Source: Macrotis lagotis (taxonomy: Eukaryota > Chordata > Mammalia > Peramelemorphia > Peramelidae). Taken from it: a stretch of 64,000 nucleotides of DNA. A model generated the notes under the pieces. It did no database searches. It was not told the origin of the DNA and saw nothing but the letters and a program-made list of their open reading frames with translations. Made by a program: the position numbers and the translations under genes. Below are positions 11,757-23,219 of this stretch, in pieces. The stretch covers positions 565,834,184-565,898,183 of the forward strand of contig NC_133666.1 in the NCBI RefSeq assembly GCF_037893015.1, in the 5' to 3' direction. The number at the start of each line of letters is the position of its first letter. Position 1 is the first letter of the stretch.

Positions 11757-11890
11757 TTGTTTGTTCATTCATTTGTCATGCCCATTTAGAGTTTTCTTAA
11801 CAAAAATACTGGGGTGCTTTGCCATTTTCACCAGTTCATTTTGCAGATGAGGAAACTAAGGTAAATGGGGTTAAATGACATTAAGGTATA
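11757..11890 (-). mobile_element. MAR1-type SINE, 3' part only
   Basis: The 3' half of a MAR1-type element in reverse: 'ttgttcattcatttgtcatg', 'agagttttcttaacaaaaat' and 'catttgcagatgaggaaact'-like core. The tRNA-like head is missing. Confidence 0.72.
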
Positions 11891-12666
11891 CTTAACCCTT
11901 TATTCACAAAAATTCTTGTGAGCAAGGAAATATGATTATTACCTTGTCCATTTTATGGAGGAGAAAATCGAAGGTCAGAAAGTCAAATATGTCTTCCCTT
12001 CCAAGTCTGGTGCTCTTTATATAGCTATACCACACTGTCTCATATATATCGCACTATGTGTATATACTGTATATATAGCTAGGGTTTACAATACTCTGGA
12101 AGACTGAGTAGGAACTCATAGAATCAGACATTGTGGAAGACCAAATGAACTGGTAATATATAATGCTGGTACAGTTACCCATTTCCTAGGTTCCAGGCAT
12201 ATTTTCTTTTCCTGTGTTTGCTTTGCTGTGCAGCAAGTAGCAACAGTAGGGATATAACGACCCATTTGGTTACTAATGGACAAAAGTGAAAATGAAAATA
12301 CCAAGAGTAGATGTTCTATCTGGACTAAGAGTGAAACCATATCAATTGGAGGAAATGGCAAGTACCTGAGCCCCCCAAAGATAGGAATTTTGAACAAACC
12401 AAACAAGCAGCTTCAGTTGATGAAAGAATAGTTCATAATCTCTTTTTATTTTTTCCCCAAAACGGTGTGTTCTCTTTACTTGCCCTATCACTTTTCTTTC
12501 TATTTTCCTTCCAACATATAGGAAAGGGGGTGGAGGTGGTAGTGGAAGTATGATTGGTATGAAGAGGAATAATTTAATCCAGGCTCAACATTGATTAAAT
12601 ATGACAGGAATGGTTTTAATGTCTATTTTTATTATCTATACTATTTGATATTAATAAATCACATTG
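11891..12666. other. Mostly unassigned sequence
   Basis: A weak minus-strand MIR trace may lie at about 11890-12030. The rest (12040-12660) has no family I recognise, and the short open frames have no motifs. Confidence 0.4.
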
Positions 12667-12780
12667 TTTTGGTTTTGTTCATTTGTGTCCAACTATTTGT
12701 GTTGATGGATTCTTCTTGGAAAAGGTATAGGAGTCGTTTACTATTTACTTCTCCAGGGGAATAAGGCAAATAAGAGGTTA
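12667..12780 (-). mobile_element. MAR1-type SINE, 3' fragment
   Basis: Reverse-strand signature 'ggttttgttcatttgtgtcc', a 'ttcttggaaaaggtatagga' segment and 'aggcaaataagaggtta'. It runs into the TG microsatellite. Confidence 0.65.
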
Positions 12781-12781
12781 A

Positions 12782-12782
<1 letters not shown>

Positions 12783-12845
<63 letters not shown>

Positions 12846-12854
12846 CAGAGAGAC

Positions 12855-12885
<31 letters not shown>

Positions 12886-12916
12886 CAGAAGTAGCGACAG
12901 AGACAGAGACAGAGAT
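12783..12916 (+). repeat. (TG)29 followed by a (GA)n-rich tract
   Basis: A perfect TG run at 12783-12841, then purine-only 'agacagagag' and (GA)n to about 12916. The first part can adopt Z-DNA and the second H-DNA. Confidence 0.97.
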
Positions 12917-13079
12917 TGATATTTAGTTAATTCTGAGGGAATTTCCAAAAAAAGTTCTAAACTTCTTTTGAATCTTTAAAGTGAGCAAAGTGCCATAAGG
13001 GATGGTGTGGATTTCCCTAAATTAACTTTTTAGCAGTGTTTTTAGCCTAGCACCAAGGACATTCCCTATTATACCCCTC

Positions 13080-13200
13080 ATTATATATGTATATATATAT
13101 ACATGTATATATGTATACATGGATATATATGTATGCATGTGCATACACCCAAAGATATATGTTTACATATGCATTTGAAGTATATGGGTATCCAAGGAGG
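13080..13200 (+). repeat. (AT)-rich simple repeat with 'atgtatat' units
   Basis: Degenerate 'tatatatgtatacatg' iterations. Low complexity. Confidence 0.75.
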
Positions 13201-13284
13201 AATAGCATCTATGGTATGATGGCTTCCTGAGCCCCTTTATGGCATTGCTCATCCACTTTTGGAGTCCACCTGATTCACTCAACA

Positions 13285-13728
13285 CTCACCAGTGACTCCA
13301 AGAAGCTGTAGAATGTGCAGGAGCCACACCCTAGTAAGTCATCTTGATAGACAAGCTAAATCAGACTGAGGGTAACTGATGGGCCTTAAACGCAAACAGT
13401 GAGTTAAAAAAAATGTGTATCTCAATCATGGGAAGACTTCCCCCAAGGGAAAGGGCAGTTGAGAACAATTTGTTCTAGTTTGTTCAGGAAGGTAACTGAA
13501 GCACATTCTGTGGAGTAATTAAAGGTTGGTTAGACATCAAAGGTGCATACTGGACCTGTACCAGTCAGCTTCACTTTTTTCTTTCCACTGAACCTTGATG
13601 ACTATGGAAGAAGGATTAAAGCTGATCACATTGTACAACTCTGCCTAACTTAAATTCAATTCACAAACCAGTCAAGAAGTTACCCTGTGATGTCATTGGT
13701 CCACTTTGAAAACAAAAGATAAAAAAAC
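13285..13728 (+). mobile_element. Family X repeat, copy 1
   Basis: One of three related repeats of about 370-440 bp in the window (others at 37475-37848 plus, and 43045-43475 minus). Shared blocks in order: 'ctccaagaagctgtagaatg', 'tgagggtaactgatgggcct', 'gagaacaatttgttctagtt', a 'gaagcacattctgtggagta' block, 'gttggttagacatcaaaggt', then a LINE-type tail with 'aaattcaattcacaaacc' and 'gtgatgtcattggtccactt'. The tail resembles the 3' end of the C2H2-tailed LINE at 39560-42990. It may be a LINE 3' end or a non-autonomous derivative. Confidence 0.72.
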
Positions 13729-13729
13729 C

Positions 13730-15455
13730 ACATATATGCATGTATATTTACACACACATTACACTGGAATGTGGTGCTCCTTGACTCTAGACACTATAAT
13801 AAGATAGAGCCAGCACCCCATACTGTATTGTCTGAGATACTCCATTTCTTTCTGGTTTAAGTTGCTCACTGCAGTCTGCTCTCAAAACTAGCTGCTCTAA
13901 ATTCAGAGATAAACTATCATCATTTAGTGATATCTAAACTATCTTAAGTACTTAGGATTAACCCCATTGAGGGAATATTTACTTTACTACTCAACACTCT
14001 TGTTCCTGAGCTGTTTCAATGTGTTTTTCTATCTATACAACTAACCATTCACAAGGTAAAACTTACACACAGAGCATGATATTTATATGATCAACTATTG
14101 CAATAATGACACATTTAGATCTTAAATATAACATTTTACTGAACAATAAGACAAAATAAATAATATCATAGACATCTACTTTTATTCAAGTAATATTCAA
14201 AATATATAGATCTATAGGTATTAAATTCATTTCAAAATTTTTTGTACCTGATAATGGTAAACATAATTAAATTTATGTATTAAAAATACACAAGGAATAA
14301 ACAAATTAGAAGGAAAACTCATGAACTCAGGATAGCTCAACCCTGCATTGTAGGATTTAATGATATTCCTTTCAGGAACTACTTTTGGACTACATAAAAT
14401 TTCTTTTCTACTTGCTTCTGGACAGTTGATCATCACCACTCTTCATCTGGAAAGATTATCTTTTCTACTTGGGCAAAGCCTTTATAAGTTCTTTCAACCA
14501 AAGGGCATCTAGAAAACATTAGCTGTTAATGTGAATAATAATTCTCTTTAACTAGTTCCATTTAGGCTCTACAAAACAGAGAAGTCTTTTATTTAACTTC
14601 CCTGGATATTGTACTGTACAATCAGCATGAAGCTCACAGCAACACAATTTAGGTTGTCAAGCTAGTTTATCAGAATACTAAACCAACTGTGAATCTCCCT
14701 ATGTTTTTCTTTCTCAAGCCAGATATATAACAGCAGAAAGTCACAAGCCCTTTTGGGAACTTTACCTTGCTCCAAGTCTAGATCATTTAATACCTCTTAA
14801 AGCAATTCAGTCAATGAAACTGATTCTTCAACAAATCAGGAATAATTCAGATGAAGCCTTCTAGCAGCCAACTACTTCTAATTGCCAGGGAAGAACAGGT
14901 ATTTTTTATTTGTTTGTTTGTTTTATCTCTTCTCTTTTGTTCAATTGTTTTCACAGTCTGTCAAAAGATTTTTATGTCATTCTTCTTCCTCACCCACTGT
15001 GATGAATGACTTAGAATCTTGACTCTCATTGACTCATCTTTTACTTAAAAATCACAAATCTTAAATTTTCCTTATCAAATTGAAAGTCATTTAAAATTCT
15101 ACTTCAGACTCCAAATACTACATATATGACACATATATTTATATACACATATGTTACTTTTCATTGTAAAAGTTTCCTCTTTAGTCATAAGACATGTATA
15201 AATAAAGTAGCTGGTATACATACCATCATCTTTTGTTTTTTAATGACTTCAATGCCAACCTCCATCTCTTTACTGCCTTTTAAATTTTGTTTCTTTACAA
15301 TCACATTTCTCTAGTTTTAATAAATAAGATATTTTTCACTGCTGCTTTGTAGCATTAAATGCTTCCCACATGTGAGGCATTGCTCCATATTTTTAAAAAA
15401 GATATCCAATATTCACATTTATATTATTTTCTTTCCAAAATTTAAAAGCTATTTT
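13730..15455. other. Unassigned AT-rich sequence
   Basis: No repeat family or gene recognised. Short frames (for example 14227-14439 minus) lack motifs. Confidence 0.45.
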
Positions 15456-15462
15456 TTCATGA

Positions 15463-15510
15463 ATATATATATATATATATTTTCATGCATATATATATAT
15501 ATATATATAG
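15463..15510 (+). repeat. Two (AT)n runs in tandem
   Basis: Two runs of about 20 bp of alternating AT, separated by 'ttttcatgca'. The first spans about 15463-15480 and the second about 15489-15508. Confidence 0.95.
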
Positions 15511-15736
15511 ACATTGACTATTACAACTAATTTGTTTTTTTGTTCCTATTAGACATTAAAATCTCATTCATAATAGTTGGCAATTAATATAACTCTTATC
15601 CTTTTTTCACAAAATATTTTTTTGTCTCCATCTATAAACTATTATGTTTGTCTTAGGAGAATATTATGCCTTATACGCATACACACACACATTCTCTATA
15701 TACACCATTTATTTTAAACAAATTCCAATTTTTCTT

Positions 15737-18299
15737 TTTCTTTTTTTTTTAAAGAGAGATCTCTTTTATTTTATTCAACATTTAGATATGATTTTGGGGT
15801 TATTCATTTTATAATTATTAAAATAATATTATTGTGAGAGTAAACATAAAACCCTGTCCCTCCCAAAAAAGATGGAAAAACCTCAAGAATAGTGAGAGAG
15901 GAAAAAAAAAGTGTACTTCATCTGTGTTCAGATTCCAGTGGCTCTGTCTGGGATGAGTTGCCTTCTTTATCATGAGACCACCAGAGAAGTTGCTTCATTA
16001 TTTTCCCCACAGTTGCTATTACCAGCTGTATTTCCCTCCACTCTATTCCTCCCCACTCTCATTTGTTCAATTCTCTCTCCCCTTTCACCCTGTCCCTGCT
16101 CAGAAATGTGTTGTATCTGAGTATCCTCTCCCATGATCTTTCCTCTCTTCTATCACTACTCCCCCCTTCCTTCCCCCCCCCCCCATTCCCCCTTATCCAA
16201 TCCCTTTCCTCTTATTTTTCTCTAGGGTAAGATAGATTTCTATACCTTATTATGTGTGTATGTTATTTCTGCTCTGAGTCATTTCTGATGAGAATGAAGG
16301 CTCACTCATTCCCCCTTGCCTTCCCCCACTCCACTCCATTGAAAAAGTTTTTCCTTGACTCTTTTATGTGAAATTTCTTAACCCCTTCTTCCTCTCCTTT
16401 CCCTTCCTCATATCTTCTTCCCATGCAGGAATACAAACAGTTCAACATCATTAAGTTCCTCATAATTAGTCCTTCTTGTTCACCCCTCCTATGCTTCACC
16501 TGAGTACTGTACTTGGACATCAAATTTTTTTGTTCAGTTCTGGTTGTTTCAACAGGAAAGTTTGAAAGTCCCCCTTTTCATTGAAAGTCCATCTTTTTCC
16601 CTGAAAGAGTATGTTCAGTTTTGCTGAGTGGTTGATTCTTGGTTGTAATCCAAGCTCTTTTGCCTTCCAGAATATCATATTCCAAGCCCTACAATGCTTT
16701 GCTGTAGATGCTGTCAGATCCTGTGTAATCCTGACTATAAAACCATGGTAGTTGAGCTGTTTGTTTCTGGAAGTTTTTATTATTTGCCCTTTGACTTGGG
16801 AGTTTTGGAATTTGGGTATAATATTCCTGAGGGTTTTTCTTTTGGAATCTCTTTCAGGAGATAACTGGTGAATTCTCTCAATTTCTATTTTATCCTGTTT
16901 TTCTAGGATCTCAAGGCAATTTTGCTGTATTATTTCTTGAAAATTGAAGTCTAGGCTCTTTTCCTGGTTATGAACTTTAGGTAGCCCAATAATTTTTAAA
17001 TTATCTCTTCTGGATCTATTTTTGACATCAGTTGTTTTTCCCTGAGATATTTCACATTTTCTTCTAATTTTTGGTTCTTTGATATAGTTTTATTTCTTCC
17101 TGATTTCTCACAAAGTCATTGGTTCCCTTTAGTTCCATTTTACATTTAAAGGAGTTATTTTCTTTAGAGTGCTTTTTTTTATCACCTTTTTCTAGCTGGC
17201 CAGTTCTGCTTTTTAAGGCACTCTTCTCCTCAGTGATATTTTGGACTGCTTTTTCCATTTGGCCTAAACTGGTTTTAGCATGTTATTTTCTTCTGTAATT
17301 TTTTGTATTCCTTTCACCAAGCTGCTGACTTGGTTTTCATGATTTATTTGCATCACTATCATTTCTCCTTTCAATTTTTCCTCTACCTACTTTAATTGCT
17401 TTCACAGTCTTTTTTGAGCTCATCCATAGCCTCAGCCCATTTTCTATTTCTCTTGGAGGTTTTGGATACATAAGCTTTGACTTTGTCATCTTCTGAGTAT
17501 GTATTTTGATCCTCCATGGGATTTTCTAAGGTCAGATTCTTCTTTTTCTATTGTTTGCTCATTTCCTTAGCCTTTGATTGATTTACCACACTTCCAAAGC
17601 TTGGGGGGGGGTGCTTGGGACACCCCACAGGGACCTTAATTCCTCCAAGGTCTTATGAGAGACTCTGACTGCTCTCTTGCCTGTTCAGGTCCTCCCCTCT
17701 GCCCTGGAGCTTTTAGGAGGGTTCTTGCTCCACTATGGAGTATGAGGGCCCAGACTGCAGAGTCCTGCTCCAGGGAGAGCAGAGAGATCTCTGTGGTCTC
17801 CCCCAACCCCCTTACCATCTGTGGACTGGGAGCTCTGGAAGTTCTGGGTGGCTTCACCTATTCCTGCTGCTTCTCATCATAGGACTACTCTGAGGCCAGA
17901 GCGCCACTCTGCACTCACTCTGGTACAGCAGAGTTCTCTCACCACTTCTTCAAGCTGTCCCCAGTGATCCCTGGGCCAAAAGGTCTGGAAACCACCCCCT
18001 CTACTACAGACCCAGGCACCCCCAGGGCCCCAGGTGCCTCATGGGCTATTCCTGGAAGGCTGGAGCTGGTTTGCTCTGGTCTGGCTGCCCTATGGCTCTT
18101 TCCAACCCTTGGTCCAGACAGACCTTTCCTGCGGAACTTCTAAGTTGTCTTGGACTGGGAAAATGTATCATTCAGTATTTCTGTGAGTTCTGCCTCTCTA
18201 AATTTTGTCTAGAGTCCTAATTTGATGGCTTTTGGAGTTTTTTGGGGAATGAGTTTGCAGGAATTCTGCCTTCACACCACCATCTTAGCTCAGCCTGTT
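15737..18299 (-). mobile_element. HAL1-like (ORF1-only L1) element, near full length
   Basis: A 2.56-kb minus-strand insertion with a perfect 11-bp TSD 'caatttttctt' at 15726-15736 and 18300-18310. The left T-run is the A-tail. A C/T-rich 3' UTR (about 15760-16519) follows, then ORF1 (16520-17562), then a GC-richer 5' UTR to 18299. The right edge, read on the minus strand, gives the L1-type 5' start 'gctgagctaagatggtgg', similar to the 'GCCAAGATGG' start of L1. No ORF2 sequence is present between ORF1 and the 3' end. Because both ends are sharp and TSD-flanked, the missing ORF2 was probably absent from the source RNA. HAL1 ('half-L1') elements are known to have this design. Confidence 0.85.
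16520..17562 (-). pseudogene. L1/HAL1 ORF1 remnant
   Basis: On the minus strand ATG is at 17562-17560 ('MSKQ', then an in-frame stop) and the last frame stops at 16520-16522. Visible parts are a lysine/glutamate-rich coiled-coil region (about 17258-17064, 'KSRTGQLEKGDKK'), an RRM-like part with 'IEIERIHQLSPERDSK' near 16880, and a C-terminal part with 'FNEKGDFQTFL' near 16550. ORF1p is the trimeric RNA-binding protein that packages L1 RNA. At least one early stop and several frameshifts mean no intact protein. Family length is usually around 300-350 residues, and this span fits. Confidence 0.85.
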
Positions 18300-18310
18300 C
18301 AATTTTTCTT

Positions 18311-20280
18311 AAGTAATATTCTATGGTATAATTAACAATGACTTTTCCGTGAATGTATCTCTATCACCAGGAAAATGACTCTGGTGAAAGAAAGTAAAAG
18401 ACACCAATACATTATTTGTTTAAAAATAAACTATACTGCTTTATAATGCCACTAAAGTGTTTCCTGTTTTTCCCCCAATATTGAAATTATGTCACATATT
18501 ATTTTAGGCACCTAATATTCTGAATTTCTTTTTAAAGTGATCCATTAATGCATTGAAAATTCATCAGAAGACGTATGAGCAAATATTCATCTCACAATTG
18601 ATTGTGAGAAAATGGGATTAATAAATGTTAAAGACTCCTCTTTCTACACTTACACTTCTCACATCTCTTCCTTCTCTCCTTGGGTTACTGCTATCATCAA
18701 AGTGTCTTTGTTTCTTAGAGATCTACTGACCTTGACACAGCTGTCAATTTTGACAAGTTTCAGGGGTTATAGTTAAGAAACAAAGAAACAATGCAATTAA
18801 GTCCAAATTCTTTCTTGCCCAGACTACAACTTAGGTATTTTTGTTTCTCTGTTCTCTTCAGTGGAGGTATGTTTTAATATTTTTTCACTTTCTCAAACTT
18901 GATCATTATAATCAAACTCAATTTTTCATATTTTTGATGACTTGCTGATCTTTTCTTTTGCATTGTGCAGTTTTCCTATTTCTGATTGCTTTGCATCAGT
19001 TCATATAATTCTACCATACTACTTTGTAATTCTTCCCAGTCATCATTTCTTATAGTAGTGATATTATTTTCTATCTATGAATTAACTTTATTAATTTGTA
19101 GTAAATGAGAAACTACTGGTTAATATTATGGCACTGATCCAAAAAGGACCAACTGGGGGACCATTTCAGTAACATAAACTATTCATTCTGGGTGCTCAGT
19201 ATCAGAAGAAATTGTAGACCACAGTAAACCATCAAGGGTCTTGGAACCTGTTTCAAGGACAGAGGTCAGGATACTCATAACCTCAAGGGACAGTTATTCT
19301 CTAGATAAAATAACAGAGACCATATAATTTTAGGGTATTAAAGTAGAAAAAGCAAAGAAAGAGGAGAAAGACATGATGTCTAACTATCAGAGTTAAAAAA
19401 AACAGACTGTTTTTATATAGACAGAGTCTTACTGAATCTCTCAAAACTCTAAGTTCAAAGTTTCTCTTGGTTTCTCTTCATAAGTCCCTAAGTCTATTTC
19501 AAACTGTATTTTCTATCCAAAGAGGACTTGGTTTTGAACTAATAGCTCAAAGATCTTCTTTTGATGTTCCTAAGAGATACAAGACAAATGGAAGCAAGGC
19601 AGTCCAGCCCAACTCCAACTACCTGTTAGAGAAGGACCCTTTTTTAGAAACTTAAAAGAATCATTTTAAAACCTTGTAATATGAGGATAAAATTCTTAAT
19701 AAGTCATTCCCATTTTTTGACCCTGAATTGAATACTTAAAACCATGTGAACTGGTTATCTGCATAAAAGTGAAATGATTTAAAAAATAAACAAAGCCCCA
19801 TAATGTTGTATTAAAAAATAGCAATGAAACCTGAAAACTTTCTCTAACAGTTTATGTTTATACTAGAGTCCTACTGATATCTAATGTAGGTTGGGAGAAA
19901 AATCCTTTCAGAGAAAATTAGCCATTTGAACCACTGGACTGCTGAACACATTTATTAAATCCTACAATTTTGGCAGAATATAACATCATCCAAATGGGAG
20001 AGATAAACTTGAGGTGTAAAGGATATGTAATGTAGTTTTCAATCCTGAGTGCTCAGACTAGTAGATTTGTGAAGGAGATAAGATAAGCTAAAGCTTCTGA
20101 AGAAAAGGTAAACTAATTCAAGAGCTGAGAGTGATATGCCCTGGCTGAACCCAAACCAAGAATTTTTTTCCCTCACACTCTAGTGTCAGTATCCAACAAG
20201 ACACTGGCAAATGTAAAAAATGTCAGTTTTATTTCTTGATTCCTCTCATGAGAGAAGAATGGTATTGGACTAGGAGTACT
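18311..20280. other. Unassigned sequence
   Basis: About 2 kb with no recognised repeat or gene. It is AT-rich with few CpG. The plus-strand frame at 19467-19655 (62 codons) has no motif and is taken as chance. Confidence 0.45.
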
Positions 20281-20284
20281 ATTG

Positions 20285-20460
20285 AGATGGGAGTTCTCAA
20301 AAGACAGGGAAATTTGTATTGAGAGCTTGGTGCTCTGACCTCCAAAACCTTTGGTGATGGGATTTTCCCCCTCACTGGAAGTCTTTAAGCAGACACTGGA
20401 GTGCAGCTTGTCAGAGATACGAGATTTTAAGTGGGTTCCTGTTAAAATATAGACTATACT
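20285..20460 (+). mobile_element. L3/CR1 LINE 3' end fragment
   Basis: The phrase order 'tcactggaagtctttaagca', 'agacactggagtgcagcttg', 'tcagagatacgagatt' and 'gtgggttcctgtt' matches the L3/CR1 3' untranslated region. Confidence 0.65.
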
Positions 20461-20699
20461 AGGCTATAGACTATACTGTGATTTGTCTGGCTAATTTCAA
20501 GCATCAGCGTTATTGTAATTATCTAGTTGGTTATTAATGGCTTATGGTTTTAGTGATGAGGGGGAAACCCAATGTGAGACTTATAAATGAATCACCTTAG
20601 AATTGTGTGAAGCTAACATTATGAGAAAGACTTGTCTAGTTAAAAGAGTGAGGACTTACAAACAGAATGCATGAAAATAAATGCCCTCTTCTTCAGTCC

Positions 20700-20815
20700 C
20701 CCTCTACACCCACACACCATCACACACATCCACACATATTCACACATACAACCACGCTTTCCCACTCCCCCCACCCCCACCTTCACCTTCCCTTACCCAC
20801 ACACACTCATAAAGT
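20700..20815 (+). repeat. CA/C-rich low-complexity tract
   Basis: Imperfect 'cacacac', 'ccacac' and poly-C segments. No other content. Confidence 0.85.
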
Positions 20816-20984
20816 ATAGTAGAAGAACTTGGGAGGTAAAGTAATTTGAGCTCTAAGAGAAAGAAAAGTGATTTGATATTAATAAATTAACATAAATCCT
20901 TCCCAGTCATGGAATATATCAACAATCTTAGTGCCAAGAGACTCTAGCCCTTACAGCTACTGACTTAATACAGGACCTTGGAGA

Positions 20985-21735
20985 TTTATTTAAATTCCCT
21001 GAAGCTACCAACCTATAGTCCTTTCTTTCACAGTTAAATTCTTAGAAACAGTCATCTATACTCACTTCCTCCTTTTCCTCAAAACCTCTCTTCTCATTCA
21101 TTGTCTCAAATCTGATTTTCAATCTTACTCACTTAGGTGAAACTACTCTTTCTAAAATTATCAGTGACTTCTTAACTAATAAAAAGGCCTACACCTTTTG
21201 ACATTATTGATCATCCACACCTCTGGGACATTTCCTTGACCTTTAGCTTCTATTGAACTGCCATTACTTATCTTATACTTTTTCTCCTTATCAAAAGCAT
21301 CATTCTTTCTCTTACTCACTAAATTTGACTTTTGTCCCATGTTTTGTTCTAATGCCTACTTTGCTTCATTTGGTAATCTCCCATGGATTCAATTATTTGC
21401 TCCATGTGATGAACCCAAATCATATACAGAGTTAATCTCTGTTGTGTACTTTATTTCTATATTGTCAGCTGCAAGCTGGACATTTCCATATGAATATTTC
21501 CCCTCTCATGGAATAGGTATTGTTTTCCCCAAATCCTTTTTCTCCACCATGTTTCCTATTTTTTGAGAGCAAAACAATTTTTTCAAGTTGCTAAACTTGG
21601 ATTTAATCTTAATTCCTCCCTTTTGTCAACTTCATATCTAATCAGTAAGCAAGTCTTTTCAGTTTTACAATGTCACTTTGACATTACCATAGTTTACATC
21701 TCCATAAAGTTTTATCTGTTATTTTACATGAATAT
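20985..21735 (+). mobile_element. L2 LINE, reverse-transcriptase region fragment
   Basis: In L2 order: 'aaactactctttctaaaatt' followed by 'atcagtgacttcttaact' (the KV.SD region), 'tttgacattattgatcatcc' (FDI.DH), and 'ctcccatggattcaattatt' (SHGFNY). The catalytic YADD equivalent just after it is degraded ('HVMNPNHIQ'). Next comes 'tggacatttccatatgaata'. Stops and frameshifts throughout; inactive. Confidence 0.72.
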
Positions 21736-21962
21736 TTGGAGTAGCAGTTCTATAACATTTTAAGGTTTGTGAAACACTTTACAGATATTTCATTTTTGTC
21801 TTCACAAAAATCATTACAGATAAATGAACAAAGAGTTTAAGTGATTTGTCCAGTGTTTGAGGCTGTATTGAATTCAGATCTACCTGACTGCACAGTGTCA
21901 CCAAGTTTTTTCCCAATTTGTGGGCTGGTTTCTTAGTTACTCCCTTCAAACTTCTATAAGCT
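21735..21962 (-). repeat. MIR-family SINE inside the L2
   Basis: Reverse-strand signature 'gtgaaacactttacagatat', 'tttaagtgatttgtccagtg' and 'gaattcagatctacctgact'. It separates L2 pieces on each side. Positions 21781-21845 recur exactly, inverted, at 22597-22661. Confidence 0.65.
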
Positions 21963-22500
21963 GCCAAGTTGATATTCCTAAAGAATTACTCTAAATAAAT
22001 CACTTTGGAACTTTTCACTTCATTCCAGAAACCACCTTGGGCTCTGATTTGTGAACTCTTTCTTTATCGTTAACCCTCCATATCACTTCTAAGTTATATC
22101 CATTCCATGTTGTCTTCACCAGGGCCACCATCTCTACTGCCTTCCCATTAGAAATTTGGACTCTTTCTTGGAACCTCCCTGGACTCTGATGAGCCCTCAT
22201 TTTACTTTGCCAGATCCAAGCTTCTATATTACTTCTTAGCTCTTTCTAAATCATTCCACCTGATGAGAAACATTCTTCTTTTCCTTTATCTTTTTATATG
22301 ATATTTCCTCCATGAAAAAGTAAGGTCCTTGAGGATAAGGACTATCTTGCTTTCTTGTATTTGCATTTAGCACAGTTCATGGAAAATACTTTCTCTCTCT
22401 GTTTCTGTCTCCCTTTGTCTGTCTCTCTCAAAAAAATTTTCCATGGCTCCTTATTGACTCTATGATAAAATGTAGACCCTCAGTCTAGTATGACTCTCAG
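21963..22500 (+). mobile_element. L2 LINE 3' fragments
   Basis: Two L2-like pieces: about 21990-22230, and 22230-22500 with 'aaggtccttgaggataagga' and 'ccatggctccttattgac'. Strongly diverged. Internal boundaries are unclear. Confidence 0.5.
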
Positions 22501-22534
22501 CTACTTTTCAGCTGAAGTTGACATTATCATAAAA

Positions 22535-22740
22535 TAGAAAGAGAAATAGATTTGGAACTAGACGACCCAATATGGTCAAATTTACTATCTATATGTATCA
22601 CTTAAACTCTTTGTTCATTTATCTGTAATGATTTTTGTGAAGACAAAAATGAAATATCTGTTTGTTTCTTGCCATCTCTGGGCTCTGTTTTCTTATCTGT
22701 GAAATGAAGATATTGGATTATATGACCTCTAATATCTATT
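22535..22740 (+). repeat. MIR-like SINE with a 65-bp inserted segment
   Basis: Head-side part 'tttggaactagacgaccc' and tail-side part 'ttcttatctgtgaaatgaag' plus 'ttggattatatgacctct' fit MIR. Between them, 22597-22661 is an exact reverse complement of 21781-21845. That segment is out of place in the plus-strand MIR order. Confidence 0.6.
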
Positions 22741-22744
22741 AATC

Positions 22745-23100
22745 CAATATCATTCCCATTCCCATTCTTTCCATTCTAATCACATTGGCTTGCTAGAGTT
22801 TCCTTAAATTTAGAATTCCATCTCCTGATTCTATCCCTTTGGATAGATGGTCCCTTATATTTAGAATAAACTCCTTTCTTGCCTCTACTTCTTAGAACAT
22901 AGCTCATAAACACCCTACACAGGCTTTTCCTGGTGACTTCAGATATTTGTGCTCTATCTTTCCTGAAATTATTTTGTATTTATCTATCTGTACACTTATT
23001 ATATCTCTCAAGTAGAATGTAATTTCCCCGAGGACAGGTACTTAAACTTCTTTTTGTCTTTGTATTTCTGTTGCCTATAATGGTGCTCTAAATGAACAAT
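22745..23100 (+). mobile_element. L2 LINE 3' end
   Basis: L2 3' phrases: 'aggcttttcctggtgacttc', 'ctcaagtagaatgtaatttc', 'cccgaggacaggtacttaaa' and 'tttgtctttgtatttctgtt'. Confidence 0.62.
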
Positions 23101-23218
23101 GAAAAATCATTTATTAAGAACTTACTATGTGGCAAACAGTGCTATCTTTAGCATTGGATACAATTAAACAAAAGCCCTTTTCCTCAAAGAGTTTACAACA
23201 TTCTATTGGGGGGGGGGT
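23101..23218 (+). repeat. L2/MIR-associated ancient repeat and G-run
   Basis: 'ttattaagaacttactatgt' and 'tcctcaaagagtttacaaca' resemble an ancient repeat also seen at 33540-33655 and 56800. A run of ten G (about 23207-23217) follows. Confidence 0.5.
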
Positions 23219-23219
23219 C

